Source: Zygnema cylindricum (taxonomy: Eukaryota; Streptophyta; Zygnematophyceae; Zygnematales; Zygnemataceae). From it: 64,000 nt of DNA. The stretch spans positions 1-64,000 of the forward strand of contig JBBHKE010001462.1 in the NCBI GenBank assembly GCA_037447655.1, given 5' to 3'. Every line of letters starts with the position of its first letter. The stretch's first letter is position 1. Under the pieces are notes generated by a model. It saw only the letters and a program-made list of their open reading frames with translations. It was not told where the DNA came from and ran no database searches. Both the position numbers and the translations under genes were made by a program. Shown here in pieces: positions 23,116-35,100 of this stretch.

Positions 23116-23765
23116 CAACAGTACAGTACAGTACTTTTACTTCGCGGCACTTTTGCAAAAGGACAAAAAACCTGAAAAAACAAGTGTCGGCGCGCGAAAA
23201 AGGCTAAATAATTTGACGTCCGACTGTTTTGGTCGTCAAAAAAACATCCGGCAGGCTATGAGATTTACGTATGCTGACGGAGGGAGGGGCTCTCTCTTTC
23301 AAATTTGAAATACCCGTAGGGGTACATTCTAGTATTTTGCTATAATTAGCTGCACTAAATCATGTCGGAAACGTGGCTTATTTATGTTCACTTATTTAAA
23401 CAGTTTTATTAACAGTAGTCACTGAAAAAACACTCCTTGGAATTCGAGCGGTCAACCCTGATGGCGATGGGCGGTGTGCCGTACTGCTATGACAAAATGG
23501 TTACACGTCAGAATCCGTACAATGTCGGTGACAGCTACTCATAACTTTCATGGACTGAAAAGTTTTTTGCGGGGATTTCAGTTCCCAGTTGCACGTGGCA
23601 ACAACCGAATCTGAAAATCCAACGATCGAAGACTTGACGGCTGGGATATTTCATTTATGACGATAGAACAAAAAGGCAAAAGTCCAGTGTAGCGGAGAGC
23701 CTTTCGCTAATTTTGTCTTTTTCCTAGCGGTTCTAATGGCACAATCCTTTTTGGTCGGTTTTTTT

Positions 23766-24071
23766 CATAGTTCAAAAGTAGGCGTTTTTATGGTAGGCCT
23801 TTGGTAGGTGCCTTTATCGTAAGTTGTGTTATGGGCTTTTCATGTGATCTTCTTAGATCCCTACTTTGATCAGCGACCGTCCGATCGTACGAATCTGACG
23901 GTGTAAATAAATATTTTTGGTCCGAATGTTTTAATTGGTCCAATTTTTGGTCCGAATGTTTTAACTGGTCCGAATAGATCCGAATACAATATGGGTCTTA
24001 AGGTCATATTGTATGTTTTGCATACAATAGGCATATTGTATGGGCCTACTTTCACCTACTTTTGAACTATG
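23766..24071. mobile_element. hAT-type MITE, complete 306-bp copy
   Basis: Termini CATAGTTCAAAAGTAGG and CCTACTTTTGAACTATG, flanked by a perfect 8-bp duplication GTTTTTTT (23758-23765 and 24072-24079). The corresponding place in duplicate B (about 43650) lacks the element. It contains the core GACCGTCCGATCG and no open frame of note. Confidence 0.93.
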
Positions 24072-24504
24072 GTTTTTTTATATTTAAATGAAAAGTGCTC
24101 TCGCAGTTCCGTTAACTTTGGCCTGTTTCACAAGTTGAAATATTACGAATTCCTTTGCTGTACACGTGCGATACTGCAACTTTTAATGTATCGTGACGTC
24201 ATGCGTATTTTAACATTAGAGAAAAATGCTAAGACTCTGGGTAAATGACTAAATGTATGTAGGACATAAAAATTGTGTCGTCACATGTAATGACACGTCT
24301 TATGCAAGACGTGGTGACATGGACGCCGGGATTTTATTGAATTGTGATAATGAATCGCTTGCCAGTGACCGGCGTAAGACTCTCTGCCCATTGGACCGAC
24401 AAAAAGTAGGAAAACCTAATTGTCAGTAATGACGTGTTGAAGCGCGAGGCAAAACATAAGGGTTTTCTAACGGCTGATTACTTGCAGTATTGAAGTGAGC
24501 TGTG

Positions 24505-24535
24505 TTCACGCGTGCGATGATATCGCACGCGTGAA
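24505..24535. repeat. perfect 14-bp palindrome with 3-nt loop
   Basis: TTCACGCGTGCGAT and ATCGCACGCGTGAA flank GAT. The matching place in copy B (about 44780-44815) is eroded to an imperfect form. It is CpG-rich in AT-rich surroundings. Confidence 0.85.
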
Positions 24536-24716
24536 TACTAAAGAATATCCAACTTGTGAAACCGGCCAAATCTGGTTAACGAAGGACTCGCCGTTTCAAA
24601 TGGACCGCTGTTGTTCAAATCGTGGGATTTTTTCAATTTTTCCGATTTCTACGTACAGCTCGTGACTTTTAAAACAACCGCAAAAAAACGTGGAGTACTT
24701 TCTTTCCGTTAAACTG

Positions 24717-24910
24717 AACGGGAAAATTACGGGAATGTACGGTATTTTACGGAAATGTAGTGTATTTTACGGGAAATGTACGGAATTGACGAAAAGATAC
24801 GTTGCACTTCTTAGTACTTTCTGTCCGGTAAACTGAACAGCAATTTTTCGGGATATATACCGAATTTTACGGGAATGTACGAAATTTTACCGAAAATGTA
24901 CGGACTTTTA
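24717..24910 (+). repeat. degenerate TTTTACGGGAATGTACGG tandem repeats
   Basis: About eight irregular units of GGGAAATGTACGGWATTTTA-like sequence. The same array occurs in copy B at about 44995-45175, with different unit numbers and order. Confidence 0.7.
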
Positions 24911-26480
24911 CCAAAAGAGACGTTGCAGTGTTGCATCATTTGCGTGCCGTATCTTCAATTCTGTACGATCGTACGGATGATTTTTTTACATGTACGGAAT
25001 AGTATGGATACAAAAATCATTAACGATTTTAACTATTTTTTCAAATCGTTCAATGCGTTACTTACGTTTAATTCGCGCGATTGATTCGTGAGTAAAATAC
25101 GGTTTGAACAACTATGAAATGGACCAATGAAAAGTACGAACTTCAAAATAAAGTGCGGCTGCATTCCAATAAAAGTTTTAAAATTTCGTATTTTCAAAAT
25201 CTGTGTATTTATAATATTCGGTACACCTTTGTCACGCATGCAAAGATGAATTCCTTTAGAACAATTTTATTGTTGTGCCTCGTTTTGCCAATGCCATCTA
25301 CAAACGACTAGCCCGCTTTTTCTTCCCACATAGACTCATCAACCCTTAGCTGCTACAAAAAGTAAACTATGTATCGTCATTAGCGTCAATGGCACTCGCC
25401 GCCCCTAGTTTTACTCAAACTTAAAATTAGTGGCAATGGCCCTAATTTAATTTTGACGCCAATTGTTTAAACAGTTATAAATTAGCCACACTATTTTGCA
25501 CTTCATTTTAGATTTAATATCACTACAAAAAACCCAACAGGTAATAATTCCTCGACTCTAATATAGATACTCTGTGTGCTAAGTCATGAATCGCTATTAA
25601 TGTTAAATCAAAGCCTTAAATTAAAGCCCTTTAACCTATAATACATTAGCAACATCTTTTTTCCCTTAACCCTAATGTAGGTACGGTTTGATTGGTATAA
25701 ATTACCCTAAAAATAGTGTAATGAAATGTGTCAGCTTGTACGAAAGTTGTTTTGTTATTGCGTACAAAGTTACAAAAAAAGTATGAGAGCGGCGTCTACA
25801 CATGAAACTGAGAGGCGTTGACAAAGGAAAGCGCAATCATACTTGAGTCATGGAAATAAAGACATGGAAAAATCACGCGAACTTACTCTCACATGTTCAA
25901 ATGTGGACTGTGTGAACATGGGCTATAACAGCTACATAATGGGGAAATATAAATATATTACGATTATATGTGTTCGTTAGCGTTAATTTTTTTTGGCTTT
26001 AGTTATTTGAAACTAGAATGACATTAAGAACACTCTTTTTTTCCACTACACCATCTATTTCGAAACCTTTTAGAAGCACTACCTTCCACTAAATCGCGTG
26101 CTCGTCTTCGTTCGTGTTATAAGCCTAAGACTACCGCGTGGTTACAAGCTACAACCTTTTCGACACTCTGTTTACCGTCTCATCAATTTCCATATATTTT
26201 ACACTTGCGTTTGGGTTTGCCTCACCCGTTCGCTTTTAGGGTGGTCCGTCGTGTTTAGAACCAACCCATTTATGGTGAAGGGATTTATTTACTTCGTTGC
26301 TCATATGGTGGGAACATACTATTACGCATGAATTGGTGTGAGATGCCATTTTTGCCATTGGCGTTGAGGCGGGCTACATCGTCAACGAGAGGTTTCAGAT
26401 ATACTTTCGCCCCAACCCCAGTCTAAGGGTTTTCGGTCGGAGCCCTCGGGTTGACTTAGTCTTCCTCTATGGTTAGGAGG

Positions 26481-27179
26481 ACTTTTGGCGACGTGGTCCT
26501 CACGGATCCGACTAGTACACACATTTAATCTCACCCGGCTTCACTTACATGTTTGGCTGCTCTTGACGCAACGGCTACTAAAGAAAAAGACTACGCTCAT
26601 TAAGACCTGTCTGATCAATTTGTCCCATTTACGGTGGAGATTGTTAGATCTTTGGACAAATCATTCGACGACTTCCTTCAGTAGTGTGCGCGGTAAACGT
26701 TTGAATATGGGGGTCGAAGGAGTCTCCACCGAGCCTTGGCTGCGTTTTACCGTCAATGTGCCTCAATTGTCATTCAGCGAGCGCAAATTGCGGCTCTCCT
26801 TCGACGAAGCATAGTGGCACATGATAGGCGCGGTCTTCTTGATCTTTCACCAAGGGAACAGGTCCACATCCATGATTTTAGTGGTTGTGGACCTGAGCTT
26901 GTTTGTGGGTAGACTCGTCTAGATTTTTTTTTTATAGGCTGTAAACTCTGGTATTTTTGTTTTGTATCTTTGTTTTTATTAGTAATGTTTTGTTTAGTTA
27001 CATTTTTTAGATGTGGCTTACTTTCTTGTGACTCTTGTAGTCTTTAAATATTAATTCAGTTTTACACTTTTTGTACACAGATGGTTTTACCATCTCAACT
27101 TTTGCAATAAAGACTTCACACTTTTTTATGACACTTATAATTTTCTTACACTAATGGCGATTCACTATGTACTCTACTA
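26481..27179. other. unclassified DNA downstream of copy A
   Basis: GC-richer sequence up to about 26.9 kb, with open frames on both strands but no domain recognised; it extends beyond where copy B diverges. It may be the rest of an old element shared by A and B. Confidence 0.4.
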
Positions 27180-27380
27180 CAGTACACCGCTCATCGTTAT
27201 TAGGGTTTAATATAAATAGTGTTAATGCGAACTATTAATGCCAAGTTAGTGCAAGGAGACATGGCAGGTTGTAGTCCACGTCCTTAAATAATGCTGTTAA
27301 CTCTATTTTGTGATTTTTAGTCAGAAATAGTCGTGACCGAATTAGTGTAATTAACACTAATAGAGATGAGCGGTGTAGTG
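27180..27380. mobile_element. short inverted-repeat element (CAGTACACCGC family)
   Basis: Begins CAGTACACCGCTCATCGTTA and ends with the inverse (GAGATGAGCGGTGTAGTG). Size and termini resemble the element at 40683-40888. Internal AATTAGTG..AACACTAATAG motifs are shared with other fragments in the window. No clear target duplication. Confidence 0.65.
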
Positions 27381-27747
27381 TGACAGTGTGACTACTGACT
27401 AGGCCCTGTCAGTCAGTTATCCTTCGAGTTGTCGACGCTGCCGCGAATCGGATTAGACCGTCCGTCTGTCCGACATAAAATCGCCCGCTTAGCCGTTACC
27501 GAATGGTCAAGCCGTCGCCACCGTCAGATCCGCATGTCAGCCCGTTTAATAATCGCACGACGAAACCGCCAAACCGGGACTGTAGCTTGAAAAGCCCCGG
27601 CAAAATGATTGGTGAACGTGTTTTTTACTTTAGCACTACTAGCACACGACGATCCAAGAAAGAAAACCATTTTCCAGGAAGCGATACCTGAAGCTCTGAA
27701 CCCTGTAAAAATCTTAAAATTTTTTTTGTTTTTCGAACGCCGGTAAT

Positions 27748-29579
27748 ATGTCCGACGCGGCCCTTAACCCTTTGGCGGTGAATCCTCGCCCAGATCCACT
27801 CGAAGGTTTAAGATCTTATAGAGGAGGTTTTGATATTCACAGTCGCCATTATTGGTCATCTTTTATTTTCTCAGCTATCTGGGCTTACTCTTTTATTGCC
27901 TTATGGTTTATAATTGGAGCCATTTTTGTGACTTTGTTTGTAAGAAAATATATTTTTTCCCGAAAGGAATCTTCCAGGAAGGAGACTCCAATAGATTTGT
28001 CGTCTACCGGGGTCACATGGAAAAAAAAAAGACGGAAAATTCGTTGGGCAGAAGGATTACGGAATTGTACTTTGCAGACAGGAATTCTATTATTTTTTCT
28101 TTGTATTATCTCGGCCATAATTACAGCTGTTATTATTTATACTTCTATGGCAGCAAGCAGAACCGACAAAGCTGCTGACATGGCATTTACTGCTGCTGAC
28201 TCAGCTTTAATGGACGCTAATACTGTTTCCGTCGCACTAAAACAATCTGCAGAAGAGTTAAACAACACAGGAGTTATTGATAATTCGACAGCAGACAATT
28301 TATCCGAGACAGCCGATGAAATATCAAAAACAAGAATTGATGTAATTGCAATTTTGAGTGATGCAAAACCCTTAATTTCCAAAACTATAAATTGGGCTCA
28401 AATTGTAACTATGGCTGTTGCAGCAATTATAGCTGCCGCTACTCTTTCAGCTGTTTTCCTTCCCCTAAGTTTTCTCCGTTTTCCTTTATGGCTTGTCACT
28501 TTATTCTCTCTAATTTTGATTGCAATTTATCTTTTAGTCGGTATAATAGCGTCAGACGGTTGTCAGGGAATGAGAGAATATGCAAAAAATCCCGGGAATA
28601 CGACATGGGACGAAGATTTACCGTGTCGTAAATTGAACAGTTCTCGACCACGACTCGAGGAATCTCGTACAACTGTCAATAATTATGTGGCTTCAGTAAA
28701 TGGGTATATTGAAAACAACGCTCTGGGATCAAATATAAGCCTTATATGTGAGCCTTTGCCAGCTGCCGATAGCGACTCTTCTTATTCGTCGCAGAATCGG
28801 ACGAAAACCGGTCAACCATGTGTTAGTCTGAGCGATTTTGTCGAATTGTACGGAGAGGTACATCACATTTAAAACCCTTTACCTTAGAAATCTAAGTGTA
28901 CTTTTTTTCTGGTGGGAGCCTTTTGAGGTCTCAGCAGTTTTGGCGAAATAATTAATTTTCCTGGCTGATACATTACCCTTGTTCAATTTTTTTTTTTTCC
29001 TTATGATACGAACATGATATTGATTTTCCAAGGCAGTCATTAACCATTCCTATTCAAAACAAAATTGAACAATTTTTAACCTTTTGTGGATATAAAATTA
29101 AAAGTTTTGATAGTTTTTTTTATTGATGCTGATGCTTTTCTAATACTCTATTCGAGTAAATCCAAAGTTACACTATTCAAATTTCGACATTTGCCGAATC
29201 TAAATTAAATTCCTTACGTTTGTGATTTTTTTTACAGGAAATTACAAATAGCCCATATATGGGAAATGGAGTAGATGTCCTTCAAGCTTTAAAAGCAATG
29301 GTGAAAATAATTCAAGTTTACCCAATTGCCGAAAATCTTATTAATTGCACTTTTATTATCGATACTTTTTCGACTCTTTCGACAAAAAATTGCCCTCCTA
29401 TAAAAAGTGTCGTCGAGGTTCTTTGGTTATTATTTGCATTGTGTTCTATTACTGTTGGGATTATATTTTTTCAAGTTTGTATGCAAAAACTTTCGGAAAA
29501 ACCGGAAGATTCTTCAAACATTTTGCCTATCTTGGAAGGGTCATCGCAGTTAACCCCAAATCAAGCCAATCCTGCCTAA
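27748..29579 (+). CDS. plant multi-pass membrane protein, function unknown (2 exons)
   Basis: Exons 27748-28857 and 29238-29579, GT..AG, phase 0, giving 483 aa. The start of the conserved part (PLEGLRSYRGGFDIHSRHYW) and the layout match an uncharacterised plant transmembrane family whose members carry GGYDI..HYW followed by a first membrane segment. Hydrophobic segments lie at about 36-66, 112-133, 217-242 and 246-271 in exon 1, and one in exon 2 (VVEVLWLLFALCSITVGIIF). Between segments 2 and 3 is a hydrophilic region of about 80 aa (DKAADMAFTAADSALMDANT), and a Cys-containing loop lies between segments 4 and 5. No signal peptide is present from this Met; related proteins often have one, so an upstream exon is possible. 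No enzymatic motif is seen. Family placement is fairly firm, function is not. Confidence 0.82.
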
Positions 29580-30540
29580 TATTATTACAAATTTTTTATA
29601 ATATTCACAAGACAAATGATTTTTTAAGAGACCAAGTGTATAAATTTCATGAGTGCTAATATTATCTAATATTCACAAAATAAAATGACTTGATGCTATA
29701 AAAAAAAGAGATTGAAAAAATGTGTATAGTGTACGATCGCTTTTTGGGCGTGTATGTAAAACAAAATGCTAGAAATTACTTAATTTTGCAAGATTTTTTC
29801 AAACATTTTGAAAAACATTTTTTTTGTTCTTTTATTCTCTTTGTTTTGTTCTCTTTCGCCTACAAATTCCCAAAATTCCCAAAATGTTAAAAGGTTTTAC
29901 GGTGGTTTGATAAACTTTTTTTTTTGTAAGCTTAGTAGACACAGTTGAGACCGTTAAGACATTTTAGAAAGAAATTTTTATATTTACCTGAAACCATTGA
30001 ATAGAGAGAATTTTGTTTTTATTCGACGGGTATTTAAGGTGGTAGAATGGTTTATGCATTTTACGGAACTGTGATTATTTCAGCATCATAGAATCATAGG
30101 TTCTTATATGTAAAAACCTAGCGTATTTACAAAGGATAAAGGATTTACAGAGGATTTTTGTATTTTTTTGGTTCTACCTTTTTTTGTTTGTATTCCCAGC
30201 ACATTTACAGCTAGTTATAATTGAGGAATTTTTTGCATTTTTGGTTAACTGATGCCTTACTTTCTATTTTCTTCAGACATGCTTTAATGCCTGAGGGTGG
30301 GTGGAGAATAAAATCATATGGTATTTTTTTTTTTTTTTTTTGTTGTTGTCTAACATGAAAGCAAGGAAAGATTTGTCTTTTGAAACAATTTGCTTCTTTC
30401 TTTTCAAATTCTTTTTCTTCACGCAAGCGTAATTATTTTTTTTATTTTGGATCTTAATCTTAATCTTCATCTTCATCTTAATCTTTTTTTTTTTCAATCT
30501 TCTGGTACAGAAAATGCAGGAGCCTTTGGGGGATTGAGGA
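29580..30540. other. 3' flank and intergenic DNA
   Basis: AT-rich. AATAAA occurs at about 29680 (CACAAAATAAAATGAC), a plausible poly(A) signal for the membrane-protein gene. No other gene recognised. Confidence 0.5.
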
Positions 30541-30559
30541 AAAAGCAGGATAAATCAAA

Positions 30560-30660
30560 AATCACGATGGTAAACCATCTGAGTCCGGGGGGTACAAAAG
30601 GGGTGGCATGGCCAAAACTGAAAAATTACAATAAAAAACAAAGAGAGCGACGGGAACACA
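30560..30660 (-). mobile_element. 3'-end fragment of the same RT element family as 12.1 kb
   Basis: GATGGTAAACCATCTGAGTC, then GGTACAAAAG, CCAAAACTGAAAAATTACA and further A-rich sequence, parallel 12162-12245 (GATGGTAAGCCATCTGAGTC, AACAAAAG, TAAAACTGAAAAACTACA). Only the terminal 100 bp or so is present, as expected for a 5'-truncated insertion of a target-primed retroelement. Confidence 0.75.
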
Positions 30661-32170
30661 AACTTTGGGGGATTGGGGAGTGGAAGCGCCCACACACAAA
30701 ACAAAGAACAGATATACTCTTGACTCAACATTTATTATTTCAGAAAGAAAAGAACAAGATGGAAATGAAAAAGAAAAGAAGAAGCAAAAGAAAAAAAATG
30801 AGAAGTTCTTTTTTTGAACCTTTTTTTTCCCATCCTACACCTGAAAGAGCAAAAATCAAGATTATTAATTGCTCAGATTTTAGTTTTCAATCGAGCACTT
30901 TGTCGGTGAAAATGCTTCAATGAAGATTGGAGCAAACAACTAATTGTGAACAGAGAAATATCAGTGCTCAAAAAAAGTACACACAAAATTTGACAGCAAC
31001 TAAATAATTACAACCGTCATCAGATATCGTCGATATGCCCCATTCCAAGTTTTAGTTATGCCCTATTTAAGAAGTAGAGGATTAAAATTATGGCACCAAT
31101 AAGTCATTTCGCAAGTCATGTCATTGGAGTATCACACATGAACATGACAGTCAAATACAAATTGGAATATTTAGATGGGGAAAATCTACAGATTCATGGC
31201 TATAATAAAAACATGTCGATTTTGTGTGTGTCCATTGTTACGATTATCATTACAAAACCCAGCGCCTCCATTTGCTTCATTGCTCCCATGAGGAGTAAAA
31301 CCAAAAAAAAAAATAACAAAAGAAAAAAAAACTGATATAGGAACTGATCGACACACACTATACTCTTCCCGATACTATTGCGACTATCGCTTCTAATGGA
31401 GGTTATTATTTTCGTCGAGAGGTTCTCATAATATTCCCATTTCGGCGGATTGATGTTGTTTCGCTCGACTGTGTTTTGTTCTTGGTTTTTCGTATCTTTG
31501 GTGATTTTTTTTGCGAACCTTTCCGCCAATACACTGTTATTGCAACATATAGTACAAACTATTGAATATAGTACACACTATACTGTAAAGTATATTCTAT
31601 ATGGTATAGTGTTAACCTTTCCGCGGTTACACGATAATTGCAATATATAGTATATACCATATAATGCACGCAATGTATTCTATACGGTAAGTATTAACCT
31701 TTCCGTGAATTGAAGTATATATTATATTCTTTATAGTACATACCACTACGTACTAAGTAGGTAGTACTAAGTACTCCGTGAACAAAAGATATAACACATT
31801 CGAATAAAACGTTAAAAAAAATAGTGTCCAATTTTTGCAAAAATAAAGAGAGCCCCGGAACTCTATTTGCGTACATAGAAATTGTTTTCGACACAATTTT
31901 TTCCTCCGAACAAATAGCTTTTTCAACCTTTCTCAAAAAAAAAAAAAAAACTAAAATTACGGTCTTGCATTGTTTTAACGTTTTTTTTTTTTTTTTTTTT
32001 AACGAGGTTTTAAAATGGAGGTATTGCCTTCTGTACAAACTCAACTTTTTCTCTCAAATTTGACTAACCGAAACCATTTCTCCTTGAAATGGAGAAACAA
32101 AAAACAAAAAGAAAAAAAAAACACTCGATGATAAAATCTTAGTCTGACGAAAAAATCGAACCAAACGAAA
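30661..32170. other. intergenic DNA, AT-rich
   Basis: No gene recognised. Around 31540-31720 there are degenerate repeats of ATATAGTA/CTATACGGTA with the motif TAACCTTTCCG repeated. COQ6 ends at 32179 on the minus strand. Confidence 0.55.
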
Positions 32171-32178
32171 CGGAAAAT

Positions 32179-35100
32179 TTAAACGCCCATAGCAAAAGCC
32201 ATAACCCTTTTTTTCACTGGACCAATTTGATTCACTGCTTGTAAACCTAAATTTCGAGCGAAAGCGAATGGATCCCATTGGACAGAAAAAATTCTCTGGA
32301 GACTGTCGAGACCCGCCATCATAGCAAGATTAGCTCCTCTCCTCTTTTTCTCGTAATCGTCCAAAAGAGTTACCTGAAAAAAAACAAAATTACAAACGAA
32401 TAAATAAAAGTGAAATAAAATGTAAGTAAAAATGAATAGATGTATAAATTCAGCAAGCAAATTTTAAAAATGAGATGCGGGTTGATGAACATAATAACAT
32501 GAACATGATCCTCCTTTTAATGAAAGACAGAAACGGTAAAAGAAGACATAATCATTAAATGTCGAACAGCCATCATAATCCAGATTTCAGTGAAGATTTC
32601 AAATTTCTGATCCCAATTCGAAATCAAATACTCAATCCGAACCCTAAACTTTGAATCCATTTCCAAACCAAATCCAAATCCAAAACGACTCTAAACTGCC
32701 AAAAATCCAATCAAAAACCAGCAAAAACAAAGCATTTTGAAAAAAATGAAATCAAAAAGAATTTCTCACATCTCCAACATCGGCGCCTGTTTTTGCTCCT
32801 CTTGCCAAAATTTCCACCATTGTTTTTGCATCGGCCAATCCCAGATTAGCTCCTTGTCCAGCTAAAGGATGGACTGTATGGGCAGAATCCCCAACTAATG
32901 CCACTCTATTTCCGGTATAAGAGTCCGCATGCGCCATAGTTAAGGGGAACGAGAATCTCCGACCATGACTGGCAATTACTTCGGGAGGAAATTCAAAATC
33001 GGTACTAGTCGAAGAGAGGGAGGTGGAAGAAGAAAATGAGGAAGAGGGAGAAGGAGATGATAATGAGAGAGAAGATATGGAGGGAAGGTTGTTTAACCAC
33101 GTAAACAAAGAGGACGAAGAGGAGGAAGAAGAGAGCGAAGAATGAGAATCATATAAGAGATTGGTGTTAACTTCCTTGATAAATTCTTCGTCCTCCATAG
33201 TTTCGAGTTTCCGAGCATGAGATTCAGAAGTGGACCAAACAATATTACTGTAGAAGCCTCCACACGGGAGGAGAGCAAGAGGACCGGAAGGAAGAAAACG
33301 TTGCCAAGCTGTTCTATGGGAGGTTCTATGTTCCACAGTTGCAACTACGGCTCGTTGGTTGTATCGTTTCAATTTTGTTTTAAGACCCGATAATTCACGA
33401 ATTTTTGAGTTTCCTCCATCGGCTCCCACCTGAAAACCAGCCAAAATTTTATAGCATTTGATTAGTTTCAGTATGCTGCACGCTTTCTGAAGTTCTGATA
33501 CCCCATGTCAGATACCAATTAACCAACCTTGATCATAATCATAAATTGACAACTTATAAAAGACTTACGGGGAAGGAAACAGAAAAGTTTGAAAGAATCT
33601 CTCCTTCCATTGAACCACGGAAAAATACTCTATAACCCAAGAAACTGAAAAGGCGTTACAACTAGCTCCCTCGACAAAAAAAACTAAAAAAATCTTTAAC
33701 TTTCTACATACTGAATACCCTAACGCGATAATGTCAAGTGTCAAGTGTCCAGCACCACCCATTGTATATATGATGATACGATACTTATTCGCTATGTCAC
33801 CATCACATGTCCAATCTGCACTATATAATGCCCAATTTGAACCATTCTACGCTTATATGCGAGGTCAGATGTCCAATTCCCAATGCTGTCCGCAATTCAA
33901 TATCAAATGTCTGATAACCATCGTTGATGTGTATGTCTGATATCCAAAGGTTAAATGTGAGGTATTCAATGTTTAGGACCTGGATGGATTTCACGGTCTT
34001 GATCTTGTGGGACATCATAGTGCCCTTCCTTATGTTGATCCCACCATCATTGGCGACGTCATCATATCACTCCCTCACGAACCTCATCATATCATAGTAC
34101 CTCCTCATGATGAGGCCCGGAGGAATTGGATCCCATCCACCATAGACGAGATCACGGACAATATAGGGCACGAATTGGCCTTGTTCGCCAGTTAGGATAT
34201 CAGTAAGGAATATCCGTAGTCCACGACCTTGCTACACAGGAAGAAGTCTGATGGGTAGGAGAGCTCATGCCTCTCCAAGATCCCAAGATCATCCTTGAGT
34301 CAGGATGAGACAGCTGTATGATGAGATAATGAGATAACAAGTGCATTGGAGGACCTATGAATGGCATTCCGTGTGGAATCCTTTTCGTCTTTTTTTATGC
34401 CATGCTGGCAACTCCTAACCAATGAAATTGACTGCCTGCCCAGAGTCATGAGGAACATAACAAAGTAGTCTGTCTGGCTACACCCAGGCATTATGTGCAC
34501 TCTCCGCCCTCCATTTTAAAATACTAATTTAATGTAGAGGGACGTGGGGGATTGTAGACTGCTCCCGTAATAGTGTTATTAACACTGCTTTTTGATTTTT
34601 GACCAGAAAAAAACGATCAAATTTGTTTGTGTTATTAACATTAATAACGATAGACAGTGCAGTATCCAGACAAATACACGAGCATTAGTATCAATAGAAG
34701 CTCTGTGTCAGGAGTACGTGGCTCATGGTCCTAGACTTGGGTCTTTTAGGAAGTTTAAGGGTTTTTTTTAGCATATCAAACCACGTGTCCCGCACAGGAT
34801 ATCCCCTGGCCCAGTCGAACCATCATCGGATGGAGATGCTCAACATCATGAGGATGGAGGGAGGGAGGGAGGGAGAGGACCTTGAGGTCCTGTCTCGGCC
34901 CCATGCGATAAGTACCATGGTAGAGAGGTCTTCCTCGAGGATTTTTCAAAAGCTTCTAAAATCTCCCTCCCTCTCCCTCATCCTCGCCCTGTCCTCCCAC
35001 TCTCCTCCATCAAAACAGCCATAGAGCACATAAAAGACGCATCGACGAAACTCCTCGTATCACTGATAAGAGAAAACACGAGGGATGATCCTCTCCCAGG

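Larger units (their letters stand above)
23120..26480 (+). repeat. large duplicated segment, copy A
   Basis: Long collinear similarity to copy B (about 40890-47195). Shared stretches include GCTGACGGAGGGAGGGGCTC, GAATTCGAGCGGTCAAC, GTGACATGGACGCCGGG, GAAACCGGCCAAATCTGG and GTTGAGGCGGGCTACATCGT. Copy A contains only one insertion (the MITE at 23766-24071), whereas copy B has three that are absent here, so A serves as the empty-site reference. No coding region was recognised. Both copies are in the same orientation, about 18 kb apart. Whether this is one old large transposon or a segmental duplication cannot be decided; no terminal repeats were found. Confidence 0.85.
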
